A DNA stretch of 41,982 nt from the NCBI GenBank assembly GCA_024404025.1, contig JAKSQP010000021.1, positions 1 to 41,982 of the forward strand, given 5' to 3'. The translations under genes and the position numbers were made by a program. Below, piece after piece: positions 25,817 through 32,706 of the stretch; the first letter of the stretch is position 1, and each line of letters opens with the position of its first letter. The notes beneath the pieces were generated by a model. It did no database searches. It was not told the origin of the DNA and saw nothing but the letters and a program-made list of their open reading frames with translations. The stretch comes from Clostridia bacterium (GTDB taxonomy: Bacteria; Bacillota; Clostridia; Oscillospirales; Acutalibacteraceae).

Positions 25817-26052
25817 CCGTAGGGCACGGATTCATCCGTGCCGTAAAAAAAATCCCCTTTGTAAAGAGGGAACGTTACGTAGTGACAAGAGGGATTCATT
25901 TTGTTGTCGGTTTTTAATCCCTCCGTCACGGCATTCGCCGTGCCACCTCCCTTTTCAAGGGAGGCAAGGGCATTGCACAGACTTTTCCGTGCGCCGTTAA
26001 AATCAGCATTCATTTTTTTCGGCAAAACGGTAAGCATAAATGCTTACCCTAC
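25817..26052. repeat. MITE-like element, copy 2, apparently split by another repeat
   Basis: It begins with CCGTAGGG and the GGCACGGAT hairpin (25823-25842) and ends with the GGTAAGCAT hairpin (26029-26048) and CCCTAC. The two ends of copy 1 are thus present but about 150 bp farther apart, because unrelated hairpin-rich sequence (about 25850-25970) lies between them. This suggests nested insertion. Confidence 0.55.
25850..25970. repeat. Inner palindromic repeat (AATCCC...GAGGCAAGGG type)
   Basis: It contains CACGGC-ATTC-GCCGTG (25927-25942) and CCTCCCTT-TTC-AAGGGAGG (25946-25964), with related CCCCTTT/AAAGAGGG and AATCCCTC/GAGGGATT segments before them. The wording resembles a dispersed non-coding repeat I associate with gut Clostridia. 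No open frame is convincing. Confidence 0.5.
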
Positions 26053-26066
26053 AACAAAAATTCGCC

Positions 26067-26111
26067 CCCGGTCGGCTTTCCGTAATCAATTTACGAAAAG
26101 CCGGCACCGGG
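26067..26111. terminator. Hairpin terminator after the DUF4352 gene
   Basis: CCCGGT/ACCGGG, GGCTTT/AAAGCC and CGTAA/TTACG stack into a long stem. On the minus strand a short T5 run follows a few bases later. It lies 24 bp past the stop of the 26135-26719 gene. Confidence 0.6.
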
Positions 26112-26134
26112 AGCGGAACAGCTTAAATATTCAA

Positions 26135-26719
26135 TTATTTTTTGATTTTGAATTCAACCGAAACCTTGTTTGAAAAATCATCAAAATCAACTCCGTATAT
26201 TCCGTCGCCGTCATAAACAAAATACATTGCCACATCCTTTGAGGCATTTGGCCTGAGCTTGCCTGACCATTCAATACAATCTTCCTGAAAATATGTGGAA
26301 CATCCGGATATTTCCGTTCCCTGGCTTCCGAAATATTTCATGTTGAACATACTGAATCCTTTGGTTTCCGAACTGACATTTTTAAGTTTTACGGGTATTC
26401 TGACAACCGGCTTGCCGTTCAATTCGGAAAACTGATTTTGAACCGACGTAAACGAAGCGGTCGTGCCGATCGTCAATTCAAATCCGTCAAAAGTAAATGT
26501 ATCTCCGAGCGTGAATGACGTGGGCTGGGGCGCAAGCGTTGTCGGCTCTGCGGTAACTTCCGCAGCCATTGCTTCTTTAATCGCTTCCTTTTCGGCTTCA
26601 ACAATCTCACCGCTGCCCGTCTGACCATTTTCATCTGTTTTTGAGCCGCTGCCTAATGCAAAAACAACAAAAACAGCAATTACGGCAATCAATGCCATGG
26701 CTTTAATCGATTTCTTCAT
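26135..26719 (-). CDS. Membrane-anchored or secreted DUF4352-like protein
   Basis: This 194-residue protein has an N-terminal signal or anchor (MKKSIKAMALIAVIAVFVVFALGSGS, written in the sequence from 26719) with no lipobox Cys, an acidic/Thr-Pro linker (about 25-68) and a C-terminal Ig-like beta domain (GDTFTFDGFELTIG ... VVRIPVKLKNVSSETKGFS), as in DUF4352 proteins. I chose ATG 26719 because AAGGAG lies 9 nt upstream; the TTG at 26725 is too close to it. The start overlaps the end of the VanZ-like gene by 17 bp, so coupling is likely. The role is unknown; related proteins are extracellular. Confidence 0.75.
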   Translation of the reverse strand: MKKSIKAMALIAVIAVFVVFALGSGSKTDENGQTGSGEIVEAEKEAIKEAMAAEVTAEPTTLAPQPTSFTLGDTFTFDGFELTIGTTASFTSVQNQFSELNGKPVVRIPVKLKNVSSETKGFSMFNMKYFGSQGTEISGCSTYFQEDCIEWSGKLRPNASKDVAMYFVYDGDGIYGVDFDDFSNKVSVEFKIKK

Positions 26720-27155
26720 TTTCAATACTCCTTAAAAAATTTTTTATAATTACAGCCGCAGTAATGCAGGCAAGTAACTCAAACAGAATGTCGGCAAAAT
26801 CAAATGTGCCGGAAACAATACCGCTCATCTGAAGCAATTCAAGGATCAACGAAAAAACAAATGAAACAGAACAAGATTTAATATAATTCAATCTTGTTTT
26901 GTTCAGTACAAAGCTGACCGAAAAAGTAAATGCAAATGCCCACATAAAATCGCAGATATAAGGCTTGCTTATTTTCAGGAATCCGTTCTCCGAGAAGCAG
27001 GATAAATCCGCATTCGGAAAAAGCTCATAAAATATTGCGGTTATCGGCAAGCCGGGTGAAAAAGCGAGATAAATAAAATATCCCGACAGCAATGGCAAAA
27101 CCGCTGCAACAAAATAAAAGATTAAAAATATGATTTTCTTTTCGGATTTTGTCAT
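26703..27155 (-). CDS. VanZ-like membrane protein
   Basis: This 150-residue protein has four hydrophobic segments and the VanZ-family signature region LILELLQMSGIVSGTFDFADILFE near the C-terminus (shown here in part: LELLQ, then GTFDFADI). ATG 27155 follows GGAG. VanZ proteins of this kind are widespread and mostly uncharacterised; some give low-level teicoplanin tolerance. It forms a two-gene operon with the DUF4352-like gene. Confidence 0.78.
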   Translation of the reverse strand: MTKSEKKIIFLIFYFVAAVLPLLSGYFIYLAFSPGLPITAIFYELFPNADLSCFSENGFLKISKPYICDFMWAFAFTFSVSFVLNKTRLNYIKSCSVSFVFSLILELLQMSGIVSGTFDFADILFELLACITAAVIIKNFLRSIENEEID

Positions 27156-27198
27156 TTTCGGCTCCGTAAAAAAATAATACCTCTTCGTTGACGGCATG

Positions 27199-27243
27199 AT
27201 TATACCATCTCAAAAGAGGCAATTGGTATGCTCACAGCATACC
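27199..27243 (-). promoter_or_regulatory. -10 box and palindromic operator candidate for the VanZ-like operon
   Basis: TATAAT on the minus strand (27199-27204) lies 43 bp before the ATG. No good -35 is present, but a perfect palindrome GGTATGCT-CAC-AGCATACC (27225-27243) covers the expected -35 position, as a repressor or activator site would. Confidence 0.4.
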
Positions 27244-27259
27244 ACTTAAAAATTTTTTG

Positions 27260-28249
27260 TTATATAATAAACATTGATCCGATAAAAACCGATGCAACAG
27301 TCAGCACTGTTTTCAGAACTTTTTTACGACCTTCGGTCAGCTGCGAAATCCATCTGATTTTTTCGGTCCAGCAAAGGAAATCCGTAAAAATCAGAAACGG
27401 AATCATAAAAAAGAATGTCCAGACCAGAATATTCAAAAAAATATCAATTGCAGATGAATTGATTTTAAATTCGAGCAAGACGGCTGAAATATAAAGAATA
27501 TAGAAAACCGAAGCTCCTATTTTATGGCTTTTGATTCCTTTTCTGAAGCCCGGAACAATTGTCCGGAACTTCTGCGAAAAAGGGTTTATTGCTCTTATCG
27601 CATCTGCAAGCTCTTCTGCCGATTCATATCTGTTGTTTTCATCAATCTGCGTTGATTTTCTGACAATATCTCCAAGGAAGCCGTCGGCATATTTTTCATT
27701 CGGCATACATCCCGTGAGCATATAATTCATCAGCGCGCCGACCGCAAAAATATCCGCTCTTATGCCGGTCTGTGAAAAGCCGAACTGTTCAGGAGCGGCA
27801 TAGCCTGCCGTGCCGAGAATCATTGTGTCCCTGCCCTTGTTTTCTTTTATTGTTCTGCTGATTCCGAAATCAATGATTTTAACAATACTGTCATCCGAAA
27901 TGATTATATTTGAAGGCGTTATGTCACGGTGAACGATGCCGAGTTTATGTATTGAAGAAAGTCCGCTGCAAATTCCGAGAATTATTCTCTTCGTTTCTTC
28001 CTCAGAAACCGGCTTGTTTTTTTCAATATATTCATCAAGCGAAATCCCCTGAACATATTCTCTGACTGCAAAGGTCATTCCGTCAAGAGTGATTATTTCC
28101 GAAACCGAGGCAATGTTTTCGTTTCTGATTCCGATAAGCTTGCGGTAAACATCGGCATCATCCGGGAAAATACGCTTGAGAATCCATATTTTTTCGTCTT
28201 TCATCGCAAGCTTTAAATCCGGATTTAAATCCTTGAGGATTTCATACAT
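27260..28249 (-). CDS. Hanks-type Ser/Thr protein kinase lacking the glycine-rich loop, with C-terminal membrane spans
   Basis: This 329-residue kinase has HRDITPSN (catalytic loop, about 108), DFGISR (about 127) and GTAGYAAPEQFG (activation segment, about 145-156), all intact. The N-lobe is shortened: YEILKDLNPDLKLAMKDEK runs straight into WILKRI (candidate beta-3 Lys) without a GxGxxG loop. About residues 235-325 contain three hydrophobic spans with no extracellular PASTA domain, so sensing would be within the membrane. ATG 28249 follows AAGGCGGTGA. It is divergent from an HTH regulator with overlapping promoters. Activity is likely, but the missing loop leaves doubt. Confidence 0.88.
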   Translation of the reverse strand: MYEILKDLNPDLKLAMKDEKIWILKRIFPDDADVYRKLIGIRNENIASVSEIITLDGMTFAVREYVQGISLDEYIEKNKPVSEEETKRIILGICSGLSSIHKLGIVHRDITPSNIIISDDSIVKIIDFGISRTIKENKGRDTMILGTAGYAAPEQFGFSQTGIRADIFAVGALMNYMLTGCMPNEKYADGFLGDIVRKSTQIDENNRYESAEELADAIRAINPFSQKFRTIVPGFRKGIKSHKIGASVFYILYISAVLLEFKINSSAIDIFLNILVWTFFFMIPFLIFTDFLCWTEKIRWISQLTEGRKKVLKTVLTVASVFIGSMFII

Positions 28250-28261
28250 TTTATCACCGCC

Positions 28262-28290
28262 TTGATTTTTCTTTTAAAAAAGTATATCAT
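28262..28290 (+). promoter_or_regulatory. Promoter of the HTH regulator gene
   Basis: TTGATT (28262-28267), a 17-bp spacer and TATCAT (28285-28290). It overlaps the candidate promoter of the divergent kinase gene. Confidence 0.5.
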
Positions 28291-28309
28291 AAATTTACAG
28301 AAAGTTAAA
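28281..28309 (-). promoter_or_regulatory. Promoter of the kinase gene
   Basis: On the minus strand TTTAAC (28304-28309), a 17-bp spacer and TATACT (28281-28286). Its -10 overlaps the -10 region of the divergent HTH gene, so the two transcripts probably compete or share a regulator. Confidence 0.45.
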
Positions 28310-28321
28310 GAGGTCAATTTT

Positions 28322-28747
28322 ATGAAAAAATCCACCGACGAACTGTTTAAATCCATTGATAATGCAAAATCATTTGACGATTTTTTCAAGGAGGAAATTG
28401 AAGAATTCATTTTTGATTCAACTTCAGATTTTCTGCAAAAGAAAATAAAAGAAAAAGGATTGAAAAGATCGGATATAATCAAAAAGAGCAACCTCGCCAA
28501 ACAATATGCTTATCAGATCATCGACGGCAGAAAACCGAACCCTTCAAGGAACAAGCTTCTGATGATAGCCGTCGGAATGGGTCTGAATTTCAAAGAAACG
28601 CAGGCGCTACTCAACCTCAGCAAGCAATCGCCTCTTTATCCCCGTGACCCCAGAGACAGCGCAATAATCTTTACTCTTAAAAGAGGCGAAAATATTATTC
28701 AGATCAATGAACAGCTTGAAGAACACGGGCTGGATATTCTGGAATGA
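28322..28747 (+). CDS. XRE-like helix-turn-helix protein
   Basis: This 141-residue protein starts at ATG 28322 (AGAGG upstream), not at the earlier in-frame start. Residues about 45-105 form a helix-turn-helix (LQKKIKEKGLKRSDIIKKSN, then AKQYAYQIIDGRKPNPSRNK), as in XRE/Cro-type domains. An acidic N-terminal helix and a C-terminal part (GENIIQINEQLEEHGLDILE) flank it. It is divergent from the Hanks-type kinase, a pairing that suggests the HTH protein is the kinase substrate or controls it; this is inference. Confidence 0.78.
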   Translation: MKKSTDELFKSIDNAKSFDDFFKEEIEEFIFDSTSDFLQKKIKEKGLKRSDIIKKSNLAKQYAYQIIDGRKPNPSRNKLLMIAVGMGLNFKETQALLNLSKQSPLYPRDPRDSAIIFTLKRGENIIQINEQLEEHGLDILE

Positions 28748-28761
28748 TTCAATAAAAATCG

Positions 28762-28802
28762 AAAAGGCTGCATTCACTTCACTTCGGAATGCAGCCTTTT
28801 TT
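28762..28802. terminator. Bidirectional intrinsic terminator
   Basis: GGCTGCATTC (28766-28775) pairs with GAATGCAGCC (28787-28796), with A4 before and T6 after. It ends the HTH gene on the plus strand and can serve the converging ABC-DUF1854-darA operon. Confidence 0.9.
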
Positions 28803-28866
28803 ATTTTATCGGTAAGATACTCCGAGGCGAGGAAAAATCGGTTTCTGCGCTGAATACGAAAATCTA

Positions 28867-29193
28867 TCAATATTTTTCGCTTTCTTCTACCCCTAATACA
28901 AATACCATTGCGCCGCCGACGGTAACCTCGCTTGCGAGAGCGCCGTCGTCAAATCCTCTGCCGAGCGATTCCGAGGTGTTGACGGTATGCTTTCTTGTCA
29001 TACAATGCTTCTGAATAATGCTCTTTGCAAGGTCAACTCTGTTATCATCGGTTCCGATAAGGAATGTCGTGTTGCCGACCATAAGGAATCCGCCTGTTGT
29101 TGAAAGCTTTGTGACCGTGAATTTTTCTTTTGTCAGGGCAGAAGCTACAACTGCGCTGTCTTCATTATTAACAATAGCAATGAGAAGTTTCAT
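28867..29193 (-). CDS. darA: Cyclic-di-AMP receptor (PII-like, DarA family)
   Basis: This 108-residue PII-like protein closely follows DarA/PstA, the c-di-AMP receptor of Firmicutes: MKLLIAIVNNEDSAVVASAL, then TKLSTTGGFLMVGNTTFLIG and a C-terminal GGAMVFVLGVEE strand. The TTGGF and GNTTF residues line the nucleotide pocket in known structures. ATG 29193 follows AAAGGA. In Bacillus darA is near tmk; here it is the last gene of an operon with an ABC exporter and a DUF1854 protein, a different context. c-di-AMP controls potassium and cell-wall balance, so a link to the exporter is possible but unproved. Confidence 0.93.
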   Translation of the reverse strand: MKLLIAIVNNEDSAVVASALTKEKFTVTKLSTTGGFLMVGNTTFLIGTDDNRVDLAKSIIQKHCMTRKHTVNTSESLGRGFDDGALASEVTVGGAMVFVLGVEESEKY

Positions 29194-29208
29194 ATTATTT
29201 TCCTTTCT

Positions 29209-29697
29209 TTAAAGCTTCGGGCGGAGCATTCTTATGCTGCGCTTATCAAGCTTTCTGTAATCGGGCACCTCATATCTGTTATCATTGGCGTCCTTGATAA
29301 GAACTCTTCCGTCATAAAGGGGCTTGACCGTTGAAATATGGTTGCGCACCTCAAAGGTGAGAGTGCCGTGATCTGTTTCGGCAGTCCACATCCAAACTCT
29401 GAATTTATCGGTCATCTTGATGAATTTCGTGATTCTCGGAATCATATAATATTCATCAAGCGCTTTTTCAATTACCTCTCTTGATTCGGGAAGCAGGTTT
29501 TCGGTGTTTCTGATAACCGCAATCTGCTCGCCCTCGCTGTCAAGAAGCACAACATATCTGTTGCCTCCGCTTCTCGGGAAAAGTCTGCGGGGTTCAAGCT
29601 CATAAAAGGTTTCGCCCGTTTCAAAGAATTTTGCGTCAACAAAAATCCCGTCATTTTCGGTTATCATTATTTCGGGGCCGTCAATATAGTGTATCAT
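29209..29697 (-). CDS. DUF1854-family protein
   Basis: This 162-residue cytoplasmic protein has the DUF1854 pattern: PRRLFPRSGGNRYVVLLDSE, IPRITKF, FRVWMWTAETDHG, FEVRNH and YEVPDYRKLDKRS. ATG 29697 follows AGGGGGAAAG. It lies 15 bp from darA and 13 bp from an ABC exporter. DUF1854 genes are commonly beside such ABC transporters, including ones annotated near cyanophycin genes elsewhere. The molecular role is unknown; a subunit or regulator of the exporter is the simplest guess. Confidence 0.88.
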   Translation of the reverse strand: MIHYIDGPEIMITENDGIFVDAKFFETGETFYELEPRRLFPRSGGNRYVVLLDSEGEQIAVIRNTENLLPESREVIEKALDEYYMIPRITKFIKMTDKFRVWMWTAETDHGTLTFEVRNHISTVKPLYDGRVLIKDANDNRYEVPDYRKLDKRSIRMLRPKL

Positions 29698-29710
29698 TCA
29701 ACTTTCCCCC

Positions 29711-31954
29711 TTATTCAAACTTTTCTTCGGCTTTGCGCTTCTGAAGCTGCTCGCCCATCGACTGAATTTCAACAAGCTTATAATATTTACCTTTCTTTGC
29801 AAGAAGCTCGTCGGGAGCGCCGCATTCAATGATTTCGCCCTTGTCAACAACAACTATCTTGTTTGCCTTGCGCAGAGTTGAAAGTCTGTGGGCGATCATA
29901 AGAGTTGTTCTGCCGTTGATAAGGCGTTCAATGGCCTGCTGGATAAGGCTTTCCGTTTCCGAATCGACTGCTGCGGTCGCCTCATCGAGAATGAGAATAG
30001 AGGGGTTTTTCATAACCGCTCTTGCAATTGAAATTCTCTGCTTTTCGCCGCCGGAAAGTCCGACTCCTCTTTCGCCGAGAAGAGTGTCATATCCGTCCGG
30101 GAGGCGGCAGATAAAGCCGTGGGCGTTCGCAATGTCGGCTGCTCTGATTATCTGCTCAACATGAGCGCTCGGGGCGCCGTAGGCAATGTTATTGAAGATG
30201 GTGTCCTTGAACATCATCGGCTCCTGCTGAACATAGCCTATCTGATTGCGGTAAAACTGCATATCAATATCACGAAGATTCATTCCGTCAATGAGAATAT
30301 CGCCGTCATAATCGTCATAATAACGCATTATAAGGTTGATAAGCGTTGATTTGCCCGAACCTGTCGTTCCGACTATTCCGACAACATCGCCGGGCTCAAT
30401 GGTAAGATTGATGTTTGAAAGAACCTTCTTTGAACGGTCAAACGAGAAGTTGACATTTCTGAATTCGATTCTGCCTTCGATTTTTTCGGGAATATTGTTC
30501 TTTCCGAAATCGTGTTCGGGCTCTGCATCGAGAATTTCGAGAATGTTTTCTGCGGAAGCAAGCGTGTTTCTGTAAGAATCTCCGAAGTTCGCAAAGAAAT
30601 TGACCGGATTATAAAACATACTCGCATAGGATACGAAAGAAACGAGAAGACCTACCGAGAAATCTTCGCTGCCGTTGATGATGAAGCTGCCGCCCGAAAA
30701 CCAGATGATAAGTGAGCCGCAGGTAACGAGAAATGTCATAACCGCAGGAAAGATCGCCGAAAGCTTTGCAATGCCGTTTTCTTCGTTCATCCAGTCATCG
30801 CAGTATCTGTCGAATTTGTTGATTGCGGTTTCTTCCGTTGTGAACGCCTTGATGATCCTTACTCCCGGGATGGTATCCGTAAGCAGACCCGAAAGAGATG
30901 AAGACCGGCGCAGTATTCTCAGATACATCGGGCCGACCTGCTTGCCGAAGGCTCTGCCGATGAAAACGACTATCGGAATGGGAACAAGCGAAAACAGAGT
31001 CAGCTTCCAGTTGAGGCGAAGCATGATTATCAGAATTCCGACAAGAGTGAAAAGCTGAACTATCGCTTCCTGGCTGATTTTCAGAACAAAATTCTGAATC
31101 GTTGAAGTGTCTGAATTTATGATGTTGATAACTCTGCCGGTGGATGTCTTGTCATAGAAGCTCAAAGGAAGATACTGCGCTTTTTCGTAAATATCCTTTT
31201 TCAGCGCAATAACGATCTTGTCGCCCGTTCTTCTTAAGAGATATGCTCTGAATGCCGTTATGACATACTGAACAACATAAACGCCGAGCAGGATCAGGAT
31301 CATCTGATAAAGCATCGTTCTGTCTCTGTTCGGAAGCACGATATCAACCATTTTCTGCGTAATTATCGGAGGCACAAGAGCCGCCGCAGTTGTGATTGCC
31401 GAAAGCAGAAGACAGACGATAAGTCCTTTTTTATACGGAAGAGCATAACGGGAAAACTTTGAAACCATTTTACCCTTGCCCTTGCAGTTAAGGCAATCAG
31501 AATCCGGAGACGGAAGCTTTCTTCCGCACTTGGGGCAGAATGCCCTCATTCTTCTGAATGTATTTTCAACCGCATAAACAAGCTCTTTTGAATAGCCTTT
31601 TTCAATTACGCCGTTGAGAAAATCCGCCGCAGCGTCAGACGGGCTTGCCGCAGCATAAGTAAATCTTATGAGCTTATGCCTTTTGCCGTCGTGAGTAATA
31701 ACGGAGAATGATGCGTTGCCGTACATTCTTTTTGATTCGGCTTCCTTGATTTCGGAATAATCAAAATGCTCCGTGCCGCCTTCGTTAAAAACCCAGAGTT
31801 CTTTTTCGCCGAAGCAGACCATACTTTCTCCGTAGTGCCGCTCCTTCGTAAGGTCTCCGACAACTGCAAAAAGCACTTTGCCGCCTTCGTTCAGCTCATC
31901 GACCTGCTTGTGAAACCGCTCCGGGCAATGCTTATTGCTTAATATTTCAGGCAT
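29711..31954 (-). CDS. ABC exporter half-transporter with N-terminal PH-like domain and zinc ribbon
   Basis: This 747-residue protein starts at ATG 31954 (AAGGTG upstream). Residues about 1-115 form a beta-rich PH-like domain (ELWVFNEGGTEHFDYSEI), then a zinc ribbon with FCPKCGRKL (about 138) and DCLNCKGK (about 152). Six spans follow (about 170-460), then an ATPase domain: Walker A GTTGSGKST (about 536), signature LSGGEKQRISIARA (about 636), Walker B ILILDEATAAVD and H-loop AHRLST. It likely works as a homodimeric exporter. The N-terminal extension is typical of the DUF1854-associated subfamily. It is the first gene of the operon with DUF1854 and darA. Substrate unknown. Confidence 0.9.
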   Translation of the reverse strand: MPEILSNKHCPERFHKQVDELNEGGKVLFAVVGDLTKERHYGESMVCFGEKELWVFNEGGTEHFDYSEIKEAESKRMYGNASFSVITHDGKRHKLIRFTYAAASPSDAAADFLNGVIEKGYSKELVYAVENTFRRMRAFCPKCGRKLPSPDSDCLNCKGKGKMVSKFSRYALPYKKGLIVCLLLSAITTAAALVPPIITQKMVDIVLPNRDRTMLYQMILILLGVYVVQYVITAFRAYLLRRTGDKIVIALKKDIYEKAQYLPLSFYDKTSTGRVINIINSDTSTIQNFVLKISQEAIVQLFTLVGILIIMLRLNWKLTLFSLVPIPIVVFIGRAFGKQVGPMYLRILRRSSSLSGLLTDTIPGVRIIKAFTTEETAINKFDRYCDDWMNEENGIAKLSAIFPAVMTFLVTCGSLIIWFSGGSFIINGSEDFSVGLLVSFVSYASMFYNPVNFFANFGDSYRNTLASAENILEILDAEPEHDFGKNNIPEKIEGRIEFRNVNFSFDRSKKVLSNINLTIEPGDVVGIVGTTGSGKSTLINLIMRYYDDYDGDILIDGMNLRDIDMQFYRNQIGYVQQEPMMFKDTIFNNIAYGAPSAHVEQIIRAADIANAHGFICRLPDGYDTLLGERGVGLSGGEKQRISIARAVMKNPSILILDEATAAVDSETESLIQQAIERLINGRTTLMIAHRLSTLRKANKIVVVDKGEIIECGAPDELLAKKGKYYKLVEIQSMGEQLQKRKAEEKFE

Positions 31955-31985
31955 ATTTTCACCTTCTTTTTTTCTGTTATCGGTC

Positions 31986-32014
31986 ATTATATATACAATA
32001 TACTGCAAAGTCAA
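31986..32014 (-). promoter_or_regulatory. Promoter of the ABC-DUF1854-darA operon
   Basis: On the minus strand TTGACT (32009-32014), a 17-bp spacer and TATAAT (31986-31991), about 30 bp upstream of the start codon. Confidence 0.8.
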
Positions 32015-32062
32015 GCCTTTGAGAAATGTTTAAAAAAAATTGTCAAAATGGCTCACTATCTC

Positions 32063-32091
32063 TTGAAAAATCAAGTTTTTTATGTCATAAT
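32063..32091 (+). promoter_or_regulatory. Promoter of the HD hydrolase-STAS kinase operon
   Basis: TTGAAA (32063-32068), a 17-bp spacer and CATAAT (32086-32091), 33 bp before ATG 32125. The -35 lies in a short palindrome CTTGA-AAAA-TCAAG. Confidence 0.6.
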
Positions 32092-32124
32092 GGATAATCA
32101 TATTTTCGAGCTATGAGGTATTTA

Positions 32125-32706
32125 ATGGATATTTTTGACAGAGCCCTGATATTCGCAGCGGAAAAACACAGCGGTCAAACAAGAAAAATGTCAACCGTTC
32201 CGTATATTCTTCATCCCGTTGAGGTCGCATCAATAGTCGGCACGATGACCGATGACAAGGAAATCCTCGCTGCAGCCGTGCTTCACGATACCGTTGAAGA
32301 CACCGACACAACGCTTGAGGAAATAAGAGAAAATTTCGGGAAAAGAATTTATCTTCTTGTTATGACGGAAACAGAGGAGAAGAGAGAAGACAGACCCGCC
32401 GCCGAAACCTGGGAGCTGCGCAAGCTTGAAACCCTTGCCATTCTTGCCAACACAAACGATATGGGGGTCAAGATGATGTGGCTCGGCGACAAGCTCTCGA
32501 ATATCCGTTCCTTTGCAAGAGAATATTCAAAAACCGGGGATAAAGTCTGGGAAAATATGAATCAGAAAAACCCCTCAAAGCAGGCATGGTATTACAGAAC
32601 GATTGCAGAATATCTTTCCGACCTTAAAGATTATCCCGTATACAAGGAATATGTTTCTCTTGTAAATTATGTTTTTGCAAACTATGAGACGGAGGAAGTA
32701 AAATGA
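32125..32706 (+). CDS. HD-domain hydrolase of the MESH1/RelA-SpoT hydrolase type
   Basis: This 193-residue protein (MDIFDRALIFAAEKHSGQTRK...) has the HD-superfamily arrangement of the SpoT hydrolase domain: YILHPVEVA (first His), AAAVLHDTVEDTD (HD with the ED that follows in (p)ppGpp hydrolases) and GDKLSNIRSF (late Asp). There is no synthetase or ACT domain, so it is a stand-alone hydrolase. I chose ATG 32125 because GAGG at 32116-32119 is well spaced; the ATG at 32113 overlaps it. Its TGA overlaps the ATG of the STAS-kinase gene. The substrate may be (p)ppGpp or another nucleotide. Confidence 0.85.
   Translation: MDIFDRALIFAAEKHSGQTRKMSTVPYILHPVEVASIVGTMTDDKEILAAAVLHDTVEDTDTTLEEIRENFGKRIYLLVMTETEEKREDRPAAETWELRKLETLAILANTNDMGVKMMWLGDKLSNIRSFAREYSKTGDKVWENMNQKNPSKQAWYYRTIAEYLSDLKDYPVYKEYVSLVNYVFANYETEEVK

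Noticed and set aside
25670..26060. CRISPR-like array
   Set aside because: The repeats are palindromic pairs of two different kinds at irregular distances, with no uniform spacers and no cas genes.
27225..27243. Intrinsic terminator for the kinase gene
   Set aside because: The perfect palindrome has no T-run after it on the minus strand; an operator role over the next promoter fits better.
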